Source: Sequoia sempervirens
Taxonomy: Eukaryota; Streptophyta; Pinopsida; Cupressales; Cupressaceae
Reading direction: 5' to 3'
NCBI GenBank assembly: GCA_007258455.2
Contig: VDFB02193867.1
Span: 570,815,328 to 570,879,327 of the forward strand
Length of the DNA stretch: 64,000 nt
Position 1 is the stretch's first letter, and each line of letters opens with the position of its first letter. Below the pieces are notes generated by a model. The model made no database searches and was not told where the DNA came from. It worked only from the letters and a program-made list of their open reading frames with translations. The position numbers and the translations under genes are program-made. Below, piece by piece: positions 36,069 through 49,172 of the stretch.

Positions 36069-37617
36069 ATGGCAAAGGTTTGGCCTGCTATTTTTACAGT
36101 GTTGGGATTATTCACACTTGCAACTGCCTCTACTGCTCCTGCCATTTTTATCTTTGGAGATTCATTGGTGGACATAGGAAACAATAATTACATTACTACC
36201 CTTTCCAAGGGAGATATTTGGTTCAATGGCATTGACTTTGGAAATGGCTTACCAACTGGAAGGTTTTGCAATGGAAGAACCATTCCAGATTATATCTGTA
36301 TGGACAAAAATCAAAACTACATATTTTCCACTCCTCCCAAGTTCAGTGCTTGTGTTGTACGTTAGCAAAGTTAATTAGTGTGTCTTTTTGGTGGCAGGCC
36401 AAATCATGGGGGTGCTTTCTCCGGTCCCATATTTAGATCCAGAAGCAAATGGGAGAAACATACTAGCAGGAGTTAACTTTGCCTCTGGAGGCTCTGGAAT
36501 TCTGCCTTCCACTGGCTACAAATATGTAAGTTCCAAATGGCCTCAAAGATCTATTTGTTTTTATTCAAACACAGCTAATATCATGTGGTGTTTGGTACAG
36601 TATGAGTAATCGATGCATCTCATAAAAACCAACTTAAAAGGCATTTTATCTTTATTACGTGTATGCAGATTGGCAGAATACCCTTTGATAGGCAGATTGA
36701 GTACTTCTCCAACACAAAGGCAGACTTGATTTCTGTGATGGAGCAAGCTGAAAATGCTAGTCATCTCATCTCTAAAGCTCTTTTCTACATTAACATTGGA
36801 AGCTATGATTACATATCCAATTACTTTCTCCCCCAGTCAAAAGTTTCTCTACTCTACAATGTAGACCAGTACCAGCAACTGCTTCTCGGCAGGTTTGCAG
36901 AGCAACTGAAGGTAAGCTCACCTGACTCTTATTAATAGATTTGAAAACATACTAGTTATTATTATAATCACATATTCTTAAAGGTTAGATATCTGGGAAG
37001 TCACATCACAGGTTCCATGTCCTTTTTGTGGTGCAGAATTTATATGAGATGGGCGCCAGAAAATTTATAGTATCCAATCTAGTGCCTCTAGGTTGCACGC
37101 CATTGCTTATTAGTTCGAGAAATCCAGATAATGGAAGCTGTGTGCATTACATCAATAGTATCATCACAAAATTTAACAAGGGTTTGGAAAACTTGCTTCA
37201 AAACGAATTGCAAATGGAATTCTCCGATGCGCGCTTCGTACTGAGCGACAATTATGCCATTCTTTCTCAAGTGATCGACGATCCAGCTGCATTTGGTAGG
37301 TTGCTGTTATACTTACCAATTATATTTTCAAAACTCTAGAGTCTATATTAATATAAAGATACTAATTAATTCAGGAAAAGTTTACTGATGCAGGATTCAA
37401 ATATGCAAATGAGAGTTGCTGCGGAATAGGGCGTCTGAGAGCAGAGTTTCCTTGTACTCCCATATCGAGCTTATGTTTCCACCGTGCAGATTACGTGTTT
37501 TGGGACGCCTTCCACACCAGTGATGCCCTTAATTCCATACTGGCCAACCTTCAATATGCAGGATCCCCTGACTTTGTAAGGCCTGTCAATATCAAGGACC
37601 TCATGGCTCTCTCTTGA
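36069..37617 (+). CDS. GDSL-type esterase/lipase, five exons
   Basis: Exons 36069-36297, 36398-36525, 36669-36911, 37037-37295 and 37394-37617, all with GT/AG introns, join to 1,083 nt encoding 360 residues, the usual size of plant GDSL enzymes. These are SGNH-fold serine hydrolases, usually secreted and acting on lipid or acyl esters. Residues 1-23 form a signal peptide (MAKVWPAIFTVLGLFTLATAS). Block I has the nucleophile FGDSLVDIGNNNY, block II the glycine in VNFASGGSGIL, block V the Asp and His in FWDAFHTSD. Block III reads IGSYDY where GxND is expected, so the oxyanion-hole Asn is replaced by Tyr. The first codon after exon 1 is Cys (PDYICQ). No stops or frameshifts. The substrate cannot be inferred. 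Confidence 0.9.
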
Positions 37618-37899
37618 ACTTCAGTGGATCCAAACTCCAAAGCAGTATGTTAGCTAAAAAAGGTTTACTGCAACGGAGCAATGTTAAACAAGTAATGCCT
37701 ATATGTGTGTGTTAATTTTAGATTTAACTATACTCAGTATTAGTTAGTATTAGATTTAACTATACACAGTATTGAAAATTATAAACTGTGGTTAGTAGCC
37801 GTGTGATCCGTATTTTAACTTGTAACCTCTGATTTTAAGTGGATACTTATTATTTTACAATTAATATATACTATTTACAAAAAGTGTTTGAGAAATCCT

Positions 37900-37905
37900 A
37901 ATAAA
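37900..37905 (+). terminator. Candidate polyadenylation signal
   Basis: AATAAA 283 bp after the GDSL stop codon; nothing else supports it. Confidence 0.3.
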
Positions 37906-40900
37906 TTATTAAAATGAAAAAAAAATCAAAAGTTTTGAATTGCATCCAAAATGAAAAAAATTGACTAATTGAAGTGATTTAGCAAATTTATGATAATGTT
38001 AATTAGCTAATAATCTTGAAAAATATTCGTGCACACGTGAAACGCGGAGTGAGTTGGTTACAGAGGAGGAAGAAAAGACAGTGCAGTGCGAGTGGAGGAC
38101 AAAGTACGTAGCTGGAATAGAGAATAGTGAATAGACGGGGATTTGTTTTTGGTCGCTGGTCACGGGCACGCATATGAAATCGAGCGCAAAGGACATTCAG
38201 TACTCGAAACTCAATGCCCTACCTTTCTACTGCCTCTGCATCTACTTCCACATCTTTATGTAATAAATTAACATGCGTCTCGTCGCCTCCTCTGCCCACG
38301 CGGACTGTTTTTATACATATGATGGAAAAATATTGTAAATAAAAACAAAGATTATTATAATATTAAATTGGAAAACGAGAAAAATATTTATGTACTCATG
38401 GCATATTGGGAATCCTACACTTATTGGAAGTTGGGATAAAGAAAAAGGAATTTTATGAGTTGGAAGGCTAATTTGGGCTTTTTGATTGAGAGAACTTTAT
38501 GTATTGGAGTATAAACAAGAGATCATTATTATTACCTTTCAAAAAAAAAATTATTACCTTCATTCTTTTATGTCTATGTATATTTTGAAATAAAATTGAA
38601 TAGTTTTAGTGATTTAGAAGAAGTATTTTTTTATAGATATTATTGCAATTAGAATTGTTTATTTGGTTATTAATCTTTTATTTATTAATCAATTGTGTAT
38701 TATAATTATATAAGTAAATTTTATTTTTACTTTGATTAATTTTATTAATGTAGACATGTACAATTTTATTAAAAAATACTTCAAAAATTAATTATCTACA
38801 ATTTTATTAATTTATGGTCTTATTATAAGCTTAAAAGAAATTAAGAAAAACTCAAGTAATTATTTGTACAATATGTAGAATTGATTTTAAATGCACAAAG
38901 GATTTAGACTAAACTATATAAAAATGTGGCCTTTAAAGAGGTCCATTTGAAGGAGTAAGGTGTTAGAATTGATGTAAGAGCATTCAGACGAATTGGCAAT
39001 CACCTAAAAACAAGTTTCAGGTTTGGTTTTTAGTTTTGAGTGTGTTTTGGAGTTTCATTTGACATTTCTCGATATTAGATGCAATCAAAGTTGCACGGTT
39101 ACAATTTTGTGGAGTTGTCATCCCAATGCGTAATAGAGTAGCTTTAGTGAAACAATTATTCGAAGCGATTTATGAGGTTTGGTGACGAATCCTTTAGCAA
39201 GAAGATGGTTGAGGATATTTGTGAATTAGTGGTGAATATTTTTTTGATCGCAACATTCACCGTTTGGGAGATATTATAACTTTGTGTTTAAGGCCGTCAA
39301 TTTACGAAAAGTTTAATATCTCACAATTTTGGAGGGTTAGAACAAAATTATTTTGCAGGGGTCTGTGGAACATCATCCCAAGCCTTCTCGCCATTTTCAT
39401 GTGACTCAGAGTAATTTGAGTTTTTCACCCATTGACACCCAATTACATCAAATCGACATATTTCAGTTTTCTCCAAATTGTTGGTAGATTGTTGAGGCAA
39501 CAAAAAAATAACTTCAATTCCAAGTTTGATGAGTACTGATAATGGTGTGAAAGAAAAACATTTTTTAATTGGTTTCAATGAAAATGAAGAACCACATAAA
39601 GACATTGTATAAGGGGGTCATTTCATGTTCAGGTAAAAAAAATGGAAATTGAAGATTAGAAGGAAATTCTAAGAATCAACCAACAAAATGAGGAAAAAAA
39701 TAAAATAAAATAAAGATGAAAAGTGTAATGTCACTTTTTCTCCAAAGTTATTTAAGTATTAGCAATTAATTTAGTGGATTAAATATTAGAGTAAAGATAA
39801 TTTACAAGCTGCAATATTATTCAAATGGATGTGAATAACCAATGCAAAAGACAATATGTGATAATTTTGTAAGAAATTCCAAAATAGATAGTTAGCATGG
39901 TAAATTGAATACACAATCATATAATTCATATACATTAACAGCAAGGCATATAATTAATATTCTCAATATATTTTAGGATCAATGGTTTAAATAATACTTA
40001 TATGAATAATAGCACTTGGAAAAGCCACTCTCACCCCAAGAAGATGTCAGTGGTACTGGCTCTTGCTATGGAGCAAACTAGGAGAAATAAGTATACTTCA
40101 CCACTCTACACGAGTGTTGGTTTCAATGGAACAATGCTCAACATCATGAAATACCCAAGCCCTAGTTAGGACGGTCTTGAGTGAACTTTTGTACCCTAGG
40201 TTGGACACACACATATGAGGTGCCCCATTCTCCATCTTGCCCATAGCTCACCAACCACTTTCTTCCTTGAATGTTCTCCATTCATATATTTTCCAAGTCT
40301 AACATGAATGATTTGCGTATCCTTTTAAGGGGTGATTTCCAAACCATCACACCCTTTCACAAAGGTTATTTTTTAATAATTATTTTAATAAATAATTATC
40401 CTTCCCCCTTTTAAAGAGTTTTTATACATATTCTTTATTAATCTCTTTTTTTAAACCAAAAGGATCATAATATCCTTTATTTTTCTATCTCCCTCTTAAT
40501 TCTAAAGGGTTATTTTATAACTTTATCTTCTCTTGGGGAAGAAGTCACATAACAAAAAGAGAATGTACAGTACTATGGTGTGAGAATTTTTGTAAAGAAA
40601 TAAATAGTGGAAATGAAGAGGCGTCTAAGGAGGTGAATGGATAATAGTGAAGAGGAGGATCATGCAACCTTGGAAAAAGATAGAAGCTGATTAAAAATGC
40701 AAACATAATGGGGAAGAGGCCACACACTTGTGGAGCGGTGGAGAGGAATAGTCAAGAGAGGCCATAAAGAAAAGATAAAAAGAAAGTCATCACAAAAAAG
40801 AGAGGAGTTGCACCATTTTAATGTGGCATCTTAAATTAAAATAAAAATGAAAAATGCATATAATAGAGAATATATCTGAAAGGTGGAAAATTGTTTTGCT

Positions 40901-41248
40901 TCATTCACCCTAGGATTTTAGGGCCTAGAAAGGACAATTTTTGCTAACTTTCACTCAAGAAAAAACCCTTGAGATCTCTTTGTAAAGGAGAAAGAGATCT
41001 TGCAAGAGGGTTGTTCTAGGGGTTGATTAATGACTAATGAGGGGTTCACCACCAAGTTTAGACTTGGAAAAGATAATGATATGTAAGATAAAATGCAAAA
41101 CCCTAATTCAATGCAATGACCTAGAAAATGCCTTAGAAATGTAAACAAAACATAACAAAAAAGTAATGAAATGAATGATTTGCACCTAGAAACCTTGAAG
41201 TGACTGGAAAAAACTCTGAAACACTGAAGATTTTGACTTTTTGACGAA

Positions 41249-41286
41249 CTGAGACTCATTCGCCAACCTGGGTGAATTAGTCCCAG
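41249..41286. repeat. Palindromic motif 1
   Basis: Imperfect hairpin with arms like gactcattcgcca and tgggtgaattagtc. Confidence 0.7.
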
Positions 41287-41364
41287 ATCTGGGTTTCTGC
41301 ACAGGAACTTGTTTTGGGAAAAAGGGTATCTGAATCCACAAACAAATATGGAAAACACCTATAG

Positions 41365-41400
41365 TGGGACTCATTCACCACTTGTGGCCAATCAGTCCCA
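41365..41400. repeat. Palindromic motif 2
   Basis: Arms tgggactcattcacca and tggccaatcagtccca; same motif as motif 1. Confidence 0.7.
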
Positions 41401-41757
41401 TTCTATTTTTTTGGGAATTTAAAGTTTTGATCCACATTTCAACACCTGCTCTTTCTTTCCAACTTGAGTTCTGAATCCGACTCCGCGAAAATATCTGCAA
41501 AATAAAATATATACTTGATTTGCTAATGGGGGGATTGCCTTGGTCAAACCCCTAGTTTGGTAATTAAACCTTGATAGAAATAAGGAAATGTGGATGAAAA
41601 CCCTAGCCTTAAGTGTGTCTAAGACTAAGAAATCTGAAACATGATGCAATCCTATTCTAATGTGCAGAATATGATGCAAGAATGGAAATGAAAAGATGAA
41701 TGACTCACTTATGGAGATCCCTAATCACCCCAAATGAGCCCTAATGATGCATGTACC

Positions 41758-42962
41758 TGTTGGAAAAAAAAGGATAAACAACTGAGAGGGGGGGTGAATC
41801 AGTTGTCATAGAATATTTAAACTTTTCCAACTTAACTTAACTTAATCTCAGATCTGATGAATGAACAATAAACCATAAATAATCAACACATCAAAAACAC
41901 AGAGAACACCAAGATTTTTATATGGAAACCCTATTATTGGAAAAACCACAGTAGATGTTAGTCCACAATATTATACCCTGCTAAAAGTATAAAGAAGTAT
42001 CAATGGGAATGCACATGCATTCAGACACACTACCTAGAGCTCAGTGCTCAATTACAAGAGGGCTCATTGCCCAAGAAAGATTTGGATTAAAACCATCTAG
42101 ATTGTGAAATGAGAAAATAGCATCTGCTAATGCCTAATTACAGTTCCAGTTAAGCACATGAACAATTCTTCAACCTTATTCACTCTTCTCCACACTCTGC
42201 TTTGCCTTCAAATGATTTGAGCAATATTCACACACAGGACTCATACACTTGCACACTTATACACCTCAACCATACATCCAAATGATAAAACAATCACTCT
42301 TATATATCCGCAACATGGAATTACATCACTACCAGTCAGCCCAAAACACATAAATATTTTTCATGTGAATCCACCAAGGTCGGCCACAACATAGTGGAGA
42401 CCCAAATCAACAAATCCAACACAAAAATACTTTAATTAATTTCTCCTCAAAGATCCATAATACACTTCAACACCTAGTTGGCCATGAACATGAAAAACAT
42501 GAACATGCAAGAGAAAATATCGGATCACAAGCACAACGATCAATGCAGACATGCGACACAGATAGAGCATGAATTAGAAACACCCACAAACACCATGAAA
42601 CACTAGAGAATCATCCACAACAATTGAACTAATAGAAATCACATGATTTTTGTTCAAGAACACAAACTGAAGTGTCAGAATACATATCTTCATAACTTGA
42701 CCAAATCTTCACGTGGATCTCTGAAACTTGACGTGGATAAACTAGATACACTAAAAAAGAAATCCTTTAGTCCACAACTATTGATCATCAACATGTTGAT
42801 CACACTGATAGACTAATCTTCACTTCTCCACTGACAACCTGAAGCACTTCTTATTACAATTTTCTCAATATCCTCGACATATGCAACTTCTAATACATCA
42901 ATGGTAATAGTGTTGACATCAATGACAACCACATATCAACAACACAACCATAACATCCAACA
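41758..42962 (-). repeat. Copia-C 3' LTR
   Basis: 1,205 bp; minus strand TGTTGGATGTTATG to ...TTCCAACA. Preceded by polypurine tract CAAAGGGGGAGGT (42963-42975). Confidence 0.95.
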
Positions 42963-43254
42963 ACCTCCCCCTTTGGCATTAATGGCAACACATGATGTGA
43001 AAAATACCATCAACACAACAACACTTACTCCTCCTTGGGTTCTGACTCTTCTCAACTTAGAAAGATTTTTCACATTTCACTTCTCCTTGACATTAATGGA
43101 AAAGATAAGCATTATCTTTCCACATACAAGCTCTGAACCACATATTTGTACATCTGAACATCTGACTACTCCCCTTGAGTAGCAGTCACCACAACATTAA
43201 TCTGGATCAAAATATGATCATGAAGCACATGGATTGATACAAACCAATTCATCT

Positions 43255-44985
43255 CTAGTTTATATCAGGAGGAGTAATCACCACTAGCATCCCTCTGATA
43301 TACTCAAAAGTATCCTTTGGCAATGACTTGGTGAAAATGTCTACAATTTTTTCTTTGGTAGGTACATACTCCAATCTACCTTATTTCTCACTCACTTTCT
43401 CCCTCAAGAAGTGGAACTTGATTGATATATGCTTTGTCTTAGAGTGTAGCACCAGATTCTTCGATATGGTTATTGCACTTGATTTGTCACAGTGTATGAC
43501 AATGGGCTCATCATATACTACTCTGATATCTTTCAACATATGTTTCATCCACAACACTTGAATACAATTATTTGCAGCAACAATATACTCTGCCTCAATA
43601 GTAGCTAGGGAAATGGAATTTTTCTTTTTACTCAACCAAGACACCAGCTTCTTCCCTAGGAAGAAGAAACCACCAATAGTTCTTTTCCTGTCATCTACAT
43701 CTTCTGCCCAATATGCATCAATATAGGCACTCAAGATAAGATCATCATCTTTAGGATACCAAATTCCAAAATCAATTGTTCCTTTTAGATATCTAAAAAT
43801 TATCTTCATAATAGTCACATGAGATTCTTTTGGGTCAGCTTGAAATCTAGCAACCATACACACAACATTCATGATGTCTGGTGTGGTCTGAGTTAAGTAC
43901 AATAATGCACCAATCATTAACCTGTATCTTGTTTGATTTTCCTTAGGAGAATCATCATTTTGTGTTAACTTGCATCTAGTTACCATGGGTGTACCAACAG
44001 GCTTTGAGTCTTCCATTCCAAACTTCTTCAACAACTCTCTCACATATTTGGATTGAGATATGAAAATCCCTTTGTCCAACTGAGTGACTTGTAATCTTAG
44101 AAAGAAATTCATCTCTCCAATCATACTCATTTCAAATTCACTTTCCATTTCATCAAAAAATTTCATGCACAAGCTATCATCTCCTCGAAAAATAATGTCA
44201 TCAACAAAGACTTCAATAATCAACTCTTTATCATGATCCAACTTAAAGTACAAGTTGTTGTCAGTAGTACCTTTACTAAATCCAAGCTTCGGTAAGTATT
44301 TATCCAGTCTAGCATACCAGGCTTTGGGGGCTTGCTTGAGTCCATATAGAGCTTTCTTTAATCGGAAAAGCATGTCTTCCTTATCAGCCAGTTGAAATCC
44401 ATCTGGTTGTTCAACATATACCTCTTCTTCTAACTCACCAATCATAAAATTTGACTTCACATCCATTTGATAGACTTTATAGTTCTTATATGTAGCATAA
44501 GCAAGAAATAATCTCACAGCTTCAATTCTGGCAACAAGGGAAAAGGTTTCTTCAAAATCAATACCTTCCATTTGTGAATACCCTTTACATACCAGTCTTG
44601 CTTTATTCTGAACCACTTCATCTTGTTCATTCAACTTATTCTGAAAGACCCATTTATTACCAATCACTTTTTTATCTTTAGGTCTGGGAACAAGAATCCA
44701 TGTATCATTCTTCTCAATTTGCATCAGTTCTTCCTTAATAGCTTCCATCCAGTGTTCATCATTGCAAGCTTCATTGACATTATTAGTCTTAGTATTGGAA
44801 ATCAGACAATACTCTTCTATAATCCTTCTAGTCTGCACACCTTTATTCTTATCTCCTATAATTTGATCTTTAGAATGATTTAACTTGACATACCTTAGAA
44901 TTTTAGGAATCTCTTGCACTTCTAGCTCTTTTGGTCTTTCTTCTACACTTCCACTTGTCTCCCCTTCCTGGCTTTCTTGATTCAC
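43255..44985 (-). pseudogene. Copia-C reverse transcriptase / RNase H
   Basis: An uninterrupted 534-codon frame (44985-43381) holds the linker, [46 protein letters not shown], catalytic [17 protein letters not shown], and an RNase H with [40 protein letters not shown] and [19 protein letters not shown] after VSEK interrupts it; the frame then continues GRLEYVPTKEK to the natural stop at 43255. One stop, so the loss of function may be recent, though other parts of the polyprotein are also broken. Confidence 0.9.
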
Positions 44986-45012
44986 CAGAACAATTTGAAC
45001 TTGATTTTGTGT

Positions 45013-45920
45013 TTAAGCATTCTTCCCTTGGTTTGTACTAACTTGTTGGTCATTTGAATCATATCCATAGTATCTGGATGATCTAGCAGAGTCCTCATCA
45101 ACTCTGACATTTGTACCTTTAACCATTTTCCTCAATCTTCTATTATAGCACCGGTAAGCCTTGCTTTTAGTAGAGTAACCTAGAAAGATTCCTTCATTGC
45201 TCCTTACATCAAACTTGCCTATGTCCTCATCTCTCTTAATATAACACTTGCTTCCAAAGATCTTGAAATATTTAACAATAGGCTTATAACCAAACCATAG
45301 CTCAAAAGGAGTCTTACCAGAGATACCATTGACATTTACCCAGTTTAGAGTGTACACAATAGTGCTTACAACTTCTCTCCAATAGATGTGAGGCACATTT
45401 CCTTCTAACATCATTGTTCTGGCAACATCCAAAATTGTTTTGTTCTTTCTCTCTACAACTCCATTATGTTGAGGGGTTTGGGGAGCAAATAACTATCTTT
45501 TTACTCCATGCTCTTCAAAGAAAGAATTGAATTCTCGGGAGGTGAACTCACCACCTCTTTTTGACCTTAGACACTTGATCTTCAAACTTGTCTCATTCTC
45601 TGCCATGGCTTTGAAACTTTTTAACTTCTTTAATGATTCACATTTTTCTCTCAAGAAAGCAACCCATATCATCCTAGAGTAATCATCAATAAGCAGCATA
45701 AAGTACCTTTCTCCTTGTAGACTTCTAATTTTGGAGGGACCGCACAGATTAGTATGTACCAACTCCAGTATTCCATTAGAATGATGTTGTTTGCTTTGAA
45801 AAGGAACTCTAGTCTATTTTCCCATCTGACATTCCTTGCATATTGTGTTAGTAGGCTTCACTAGCTTAGGTAGATCTCTTACTGCATGAGTGGAGCTTAC
45901 CTTGACAATGTTATCAAAAT
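45013..45920 (-). pseudogene. Copia-C integrase
   Basis: Two frames: 45762-45493 with LCGPSKIRSLQGERYFMLL, DDYSRMIWVAFLREK and RGGEF, and 45432-45013 with VARTMMLEGNVPHIYWREV, FKIFGSKCYIKRDEDIG and GIFLGYSTKSKAYRCYN. Between them a stop follows HGVKR and the NGVVERKN motif with the catalytic Glu lies in the gap, still readable. The zinc finger is upstream to about 45920 with a stop. Confidence 0.85.
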
Positions 45921-45999
45921 TCACATGACACAACCTCCTATTCCATAACCAACTTTCATCTGCTTGAGCAATTAAACAACTTACATTAGCACTCAGGTG

Positions 46000-46300
46000 A
46001 AAAATATTACCTTTTGTCTTTGTACCTGAAGCAATCTCACTTCTAGAGCTTCCAAGTATCCTACATCTTCTATCTTTGAACTAAAGATCGTAACCTTTGT
46101 CCACATTTTTCCAACACTTAACATAAAGGAAATCATCAATGTTATGTTTACCACCAAGACAAATAGATCCTCTGCCACGAATCACACCAACATTGTTATC
46201 TCTGAATCGTACAACCCCACTGTCATATTTCTTTAGACTTACAAATTTTATTTTGCCATCAATCATATGACATGAGCATCCACTATCAATGACCCACTCA
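46000..46300 (-). pseudogene. Copia-C protease region
   Basis: IDSGCSCHMIDGK near 46290-46255, then VVRFRDNNVGVIRGRG; frameshift near 46110. Confidence 0.75.
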
Positions 46301-46308
46301 TCCTTTTC

Positions 46309-47360
46309 TTAAATTTGGGCTGCAAGAGATTTCTCAACATTATTAGATTCAATAGCCACTAGACCATTTTCCTTGATAGCAATGGAAGCCCATTCATCTT
46401 CATTTTCATTCTCTTTATCATATTCTTCATCAGTCACACCTTCTTCAACATAATAGCATTTCTTTTGAAATTTAGGTTTGTAAGGTTTGGACCTAGGAAC
46501 TCTTTTAGGAAACCTTGAAGAAAAATGACCTATTTTGCTGCAAGAGAAACATTTAATAGGCAACTTTCCTTTGTACTTACCTTGTCCTCTTCCTTCTTTC
46601 TTCAAAATCAATGCTTCTAGCTCTTCTACCTCTCTTTCTTCATCTTCAAGTTGTTTCATCTCTTCCTAATACTTGAATTTCTTTCTAGAACTTTCTCCTG
46701 GATCATATCTTTGCTTGTTTCTTCCGGATATAGAAGCCTTAAATGTAGATTCAGTCTTAGGAGCAAAATCACCAAATTCACTCAACTCAAAAGAAGCAAG
46801 TTTTCCAATCAACATATCTCTTGTCACAATTGTTACTATTTTGATCTCTTCAATAGAATGAGCCTTTGATTTGTAACGAGGAAATTATCTAAGCACTTTA
46901 ACTACAATTTCTTGTTCATCTAGGGTACCACCAACACATCTAATACCCATCACAATTTCATTTACTCTTTCCATATAAGAAGAAATATTTTCATCTTCAC
47001 CCATCTTCAAGGTTTCATACTTTCCTTTCAAACTTGTTAGCTTAGTGACCTTCACAAGAGTATCTCCTTCATACAAAGTCTCCAGCTTCTTCTAGATCTC
47101 ATGAGCTATCTTCAAATCCATCACATTTGTCATTTCAAAATCTATCAGAGCACTCAACAAAGCTTCAATAGCCCTAATATTAATCTCATCCTCTTTAACC
47201 TCATAATGAGTGGAAGGACCATTCTAAGGAATAATATATATGTTCTTTGTAATCTTCCAGAAAGGTTCACCAATACACCTCAAATGACATTCCATTTTAG
47301 CTATCCACAATTGGTAATTGTTCCATCGAATCTAGGACTATCCTTCTTGTATGATGCCAT
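46309..47360 (-). pseudogene. Copia-C gag
   Basis: ATG at 47360 (MASYKKDSPRFDG). Core 47076-46885 with MYEGDTLVKVTKLTSLKGK and YMERVNEIVMGI. The zinc knuckle CFSCSKIGHFSSRF at about 46545 has lost its last Cys (Phe in its place). Several stops. Confidence 0.85.
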
Positions 47361-47397
47361 CTTGGATCACCTCAAGCTTTTAAACTTCTTTAGAGGA

Positions 47398-47415
47398 ACC
47401 CGCTCTGATACCAAT
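47398..47415 (-). promoter_or_regulatory. Copia-C primer-binding site
   Basis: Minus strand TTGGTATCAGAGCGGG, a perfect match to the initiator methionine tRNA 3' end complement. Confidence 0.9.
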
Positions 47416-48639
47416 TGTTGGAAAAACAAGGACAGACAACTGAGAGGGGGTGAATTAGTTGTCACAAAATATTTAAACTTTTCTAACTTAACTTAAACTA
47501 ATCTTAGATCTGATGAATGAACAATAAACCATAAAAAATTAGCACATCAGAAACACAGAGAACACCAAGATTTTTACCTGGAAACCCTATTAGGGGAAAA
47601 ACCATGGTGAATGTCAGTACACAATATTACACCCTACTAAAAGTATAAAGAAGTATCAATGGGAATGCACATGCATTTAGGCACACTACCTAGAGCTCAC
47701 TGCTCAATTACAAGAGGGCTCACTGCCCAAGAAAGATTTAGATTAAAACCATCCAAATTGTGAATTGAGAAAATAGCATATGCTAATGCCTTATTATAGT
47801 TCTAGTTAAGCACATGAACAGTTATTCAACCTTCTTCACTCTTCTCCACACTCTGCTTTGCCTTCGAATGATCTGAACAATATTCGCACATAGGACTCAC
47901 ACGCTTGAACACTTATCCACCTCAATACCAATGATAAAATAATCACTCTTATATATCCGCAACATGGAATTACATCGCTACCAGTCGACCACAAAGAAAT
48001 AATAAAATAATTACAAACAGTCAGCCCAAAACACATAAATATTTTTCATGCGAATCTATCAAGGTTGGCCACAACATAGTGGAGACCCAAATCAACAACT
48101 CCAACACAAAAATACTTCAATTAATTTCTCCTCGAAGATCCACAACACGCTTCAACACCTAGTCGACCATGAACATGCAAGAGAAAATATCATATCACGA
48201 GCACAATGATCAATGTGGACATGCAACATAGATAGAGCATGAACTAGAAACACCCACAAACACCATGAAACACCAAAGAATCATCCACAACAACTGAACT
48301 AACATAAATCACATGATCTTCCTTCAAGAACACAAATTGAAGTGACAGAAAAAAATGTCAGTTCTATACAGATCTTCATAACTTGACCAAATCTTCACGT
48401 GGATCTCTGAAACTTGATGTGGATAAACTAGATACACTGAGCAAGAAACCCTTTAGTCCACAACCATTGATCATCAACGTGTTGATCACACCGAAAAATT
48501 GATCTTCACTTCTCCAGTGACAACCTAAAGCACTTCTTATTACAATTTTCTCAATATCCTTGACATATGCAGCTTCTAATACATCAATGCTAATAGTGTT
48601 GACAACCACATATCATCAACACAACCACAACATCCAATA
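47416..48639 (-). repeat. Copia-C 5' LTR
   Basis: 1,224 bp, closely similar to 41758-42962. The outer end is CCAATA on the plus strand, followed by the GTACC duplication. Confidence 0.95.
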
Positions 48640-49097
48640 GTACCTTCCTTAGGTTGAACGTAGAGTGATAATGGAGGATGGAATCACTTAGGAAACAAGT
48701 CTTTAGGCTTGGCTTGATGGCTAGTTGCATCTCCCCAACCTAGAATCCATCATGATTCACCATAGACAACCATGATAAATCCTTGACAATGCTAGATCTT
48801 GAATGAAAGTGAGCTTGAAGACCTGCAAAAACACTTTAATGCTGCTCCAATGCTTCAACTTTGCTTGCTCTTGAAACTTGAATGCACTTGTGAAAGATTC
48901 TCAACACTTGTCTCTTGAATTTTCTCTTGAAGATGTTTGCTCAAAATTTCTTAGATTGATAAAAATGACTTAGAAACTTGCTTATATAGGTATTAACACC
49001 TAATTGACCATTATTTAGACCTCAAAGGCGGACATCCACCCAAAAACTTGAATTGAAATGGTGAATTTCCCTCTCAAAATTGAAAAAGACCCCAAAG

Positions 49098-49131
49098 GGG
49101 ACTCATTCGCCACCCTTGGCGAATGGGTCCC
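49098..49131. repeat. Palindromic motif 3
   Basis: gggactcattcgcca, 4-base loop, tggcgaatgggtccc: arms pair at 14 of 15 positions. Confidence 0.8.
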
Positions 49132-49137
49132 ACCTAA

Positions 49138-49172
49138 GGGGACTCATTCACCCAAGGTGGCGAATGAGTCTC
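49138..49172. repeat. Palindromic motif 4
   Basis: gggactcattcaccc and tggcgaatgagtctc around a short loop; same motif as 1-3, only 6 bases after motif 3. Confidence 0.75.

Larger units (their letters stand above)
37918..41757. other. Intergenic DNA, unidentified old repeats
   Basis: Mostly AT-rich with no gene seen. 39990-40340 and 40900-41750 read like parts of old high-copy repeats (less AT-biased, no frame). The right part contains two of the four palindromes described separately. Confidence 0.45.
41758..48639 (-). mobile_element. Copia-C: full-length Ty1/copia element
   Basis: 6,882 bp, flanked by GTACC (41753-41757 and 48640-48644). LTRs of about 1.2 kb, iMet primer-binding site, gag, protease, integrase, RT/RNase H and polypurine tract are all present on the minus strand. 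It is the same family as Copia-B: LTR ends, primer site and proteins correspond throughout. The outer terminus is CCAATA instead of CCAACA, one change in the terminal CA. Confidence 0.95.

Noticed and set aside
39348..41679. Small minus-strand frames of 60-135 codons
   Set aside because: No conserved motif, no splice context, and the region has the character of old repeats.
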